From positions 1-5,073 of the forward strand of contig NZ_DYZA01000181.1 of NCBI RefSeq assembly GCF_020741395.1: 5,073 bases of DNA, read 5' to 3'. The notes beneath the pieces were generated by a model. That model saw nothing but the letters and a program-made list of their open reading frames with translations, ran no database searches and had not been told where the DNA came from. The position numbers were made by a program, and so were the translations under genes. Positions 5,043 through 5,073 of the stretch are shown here, one piece after another. The stretch comes from Mailhella massiliensis (GTDB lineage: Bacteria > Desulfobacterota > Desulfovibrionia > Desulfovibrionales > Desulfovibrionaceae). Position 1 is the stretch's first letter, and each line of letters begins with the position of its first letter.

Positions 5043-5073
5043 GGGCGGCGAAGCCGTTCATTTTACCCTTGAC
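5038..5073. repeat. Inverted repeat with nested hairpin at window edge
   Basis: GTCAAGGG (5038-5045) pairs perfectly with CCCTTGAC (5066-5073), and inside the loop CGGC/GCCG (5046-5049, 5053-5056) forms a second small stem with a GAA loop. It may be a terminator, a subterminal structure of the mobile element or another element's end. The repeat may extend past the window. Confidence 0.5.

Larger units (their letters stand above)
4915..5073 (+). mobile_element. End of a second insertion element, body runs off window
   Basis: Beyond the terminal repeat, 4940-5073 contains no convincing coding region. The short ATG-opened frame at 5036 and the minus-strand frame through 5040-5060 do not resemble IS256 transposase ends, so the family is only suggested by the repeat. 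A strong inverted repeat closes the window. Confidence 0.4.

Noticed and set aside
5036..5073. Possible new gene start at ATG 5036 after a GAGGGGG run
   Set aside because: It lies within a perfect inverted repeat, only about 12 codons are visible, and they are unrecognised.

Overview
The window looks like an accessory, IS-rich stretch of a gut-type Clostridia genome (Oscillospirales/Ruminococcaceae-like). This is inferred from the transposase types, the PocR/PAS and receiver-domain signalling pieces, strong AGGAGG-type ribosome sites and a Tat-exported flavinylated reductase. No rRNA, tRNA or other taxonomic marker is present, so the assignment is only a guess. No CRISPR array or tRNA was seen.

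Layout, left to right: (1) 1-129 is the start of an IS256-like element reading leftward, with a terminal repeat at 105-129 and the first 19 codons of its transposase. (2) 83-1567 (minus) is a PocR-PAS-PAS sensor protein whose 3' part has been cut off by that IS; its last ~14 codons and stop lie in IS DNA. (3) 1578-2027 (minus), 10 bases upstream in the direction of transcription, is a lone receiver (REC) domain that resembles the C-terminus of a hybrid histidine kinase whose kinase part is gone. (4) 2076-2276 (plus) is a MazE/AbrB-type antitoxin that loses homology after about residue 46 and runs out of frame; no MazF follows. (5) 2215-2374 holds short out-of-frame coding remnants, one resembling the small HTH protein of IS66-type elements. 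(6) 2467-4446 (minus) is the only clearly complete gene: a 659-aa Tat-exported flavoprotein reductase with an N-terminal FMN-binding domain carrying the covalent-flavin motif and a C-terminal FAD fumarate-reductase-like domain. (7) 4518-about 4914 (minus) is the C-terminal third of an IS30-family transposase, cut at 4915 by a second IS256-like terminal repeat; 4940-5073 is DNA beyond that end with a strong inverted repeat.

Functionally, most of the window is wreckage of signalling, toxin-antitoxin and transposon genes around one apparently healthy respiratory-type reductase. The best story is at 4498-4526: a near-consensus promoter for the reductase has its -35 box inside the last two sense codons of the IS30 transposase fragment and its -10 box just outside it. 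The transposon end may therefore have switched on or changed expression of the reductase. The reductase also lacks the arginines that define fumarate reductases, so its electron acceptor is probably something else. The two IS256-like ends (105-129 and 4915-4939) are inverted relative to each other and bracket everything between, which permits, but does not prove, a composite-transposon arrangement.
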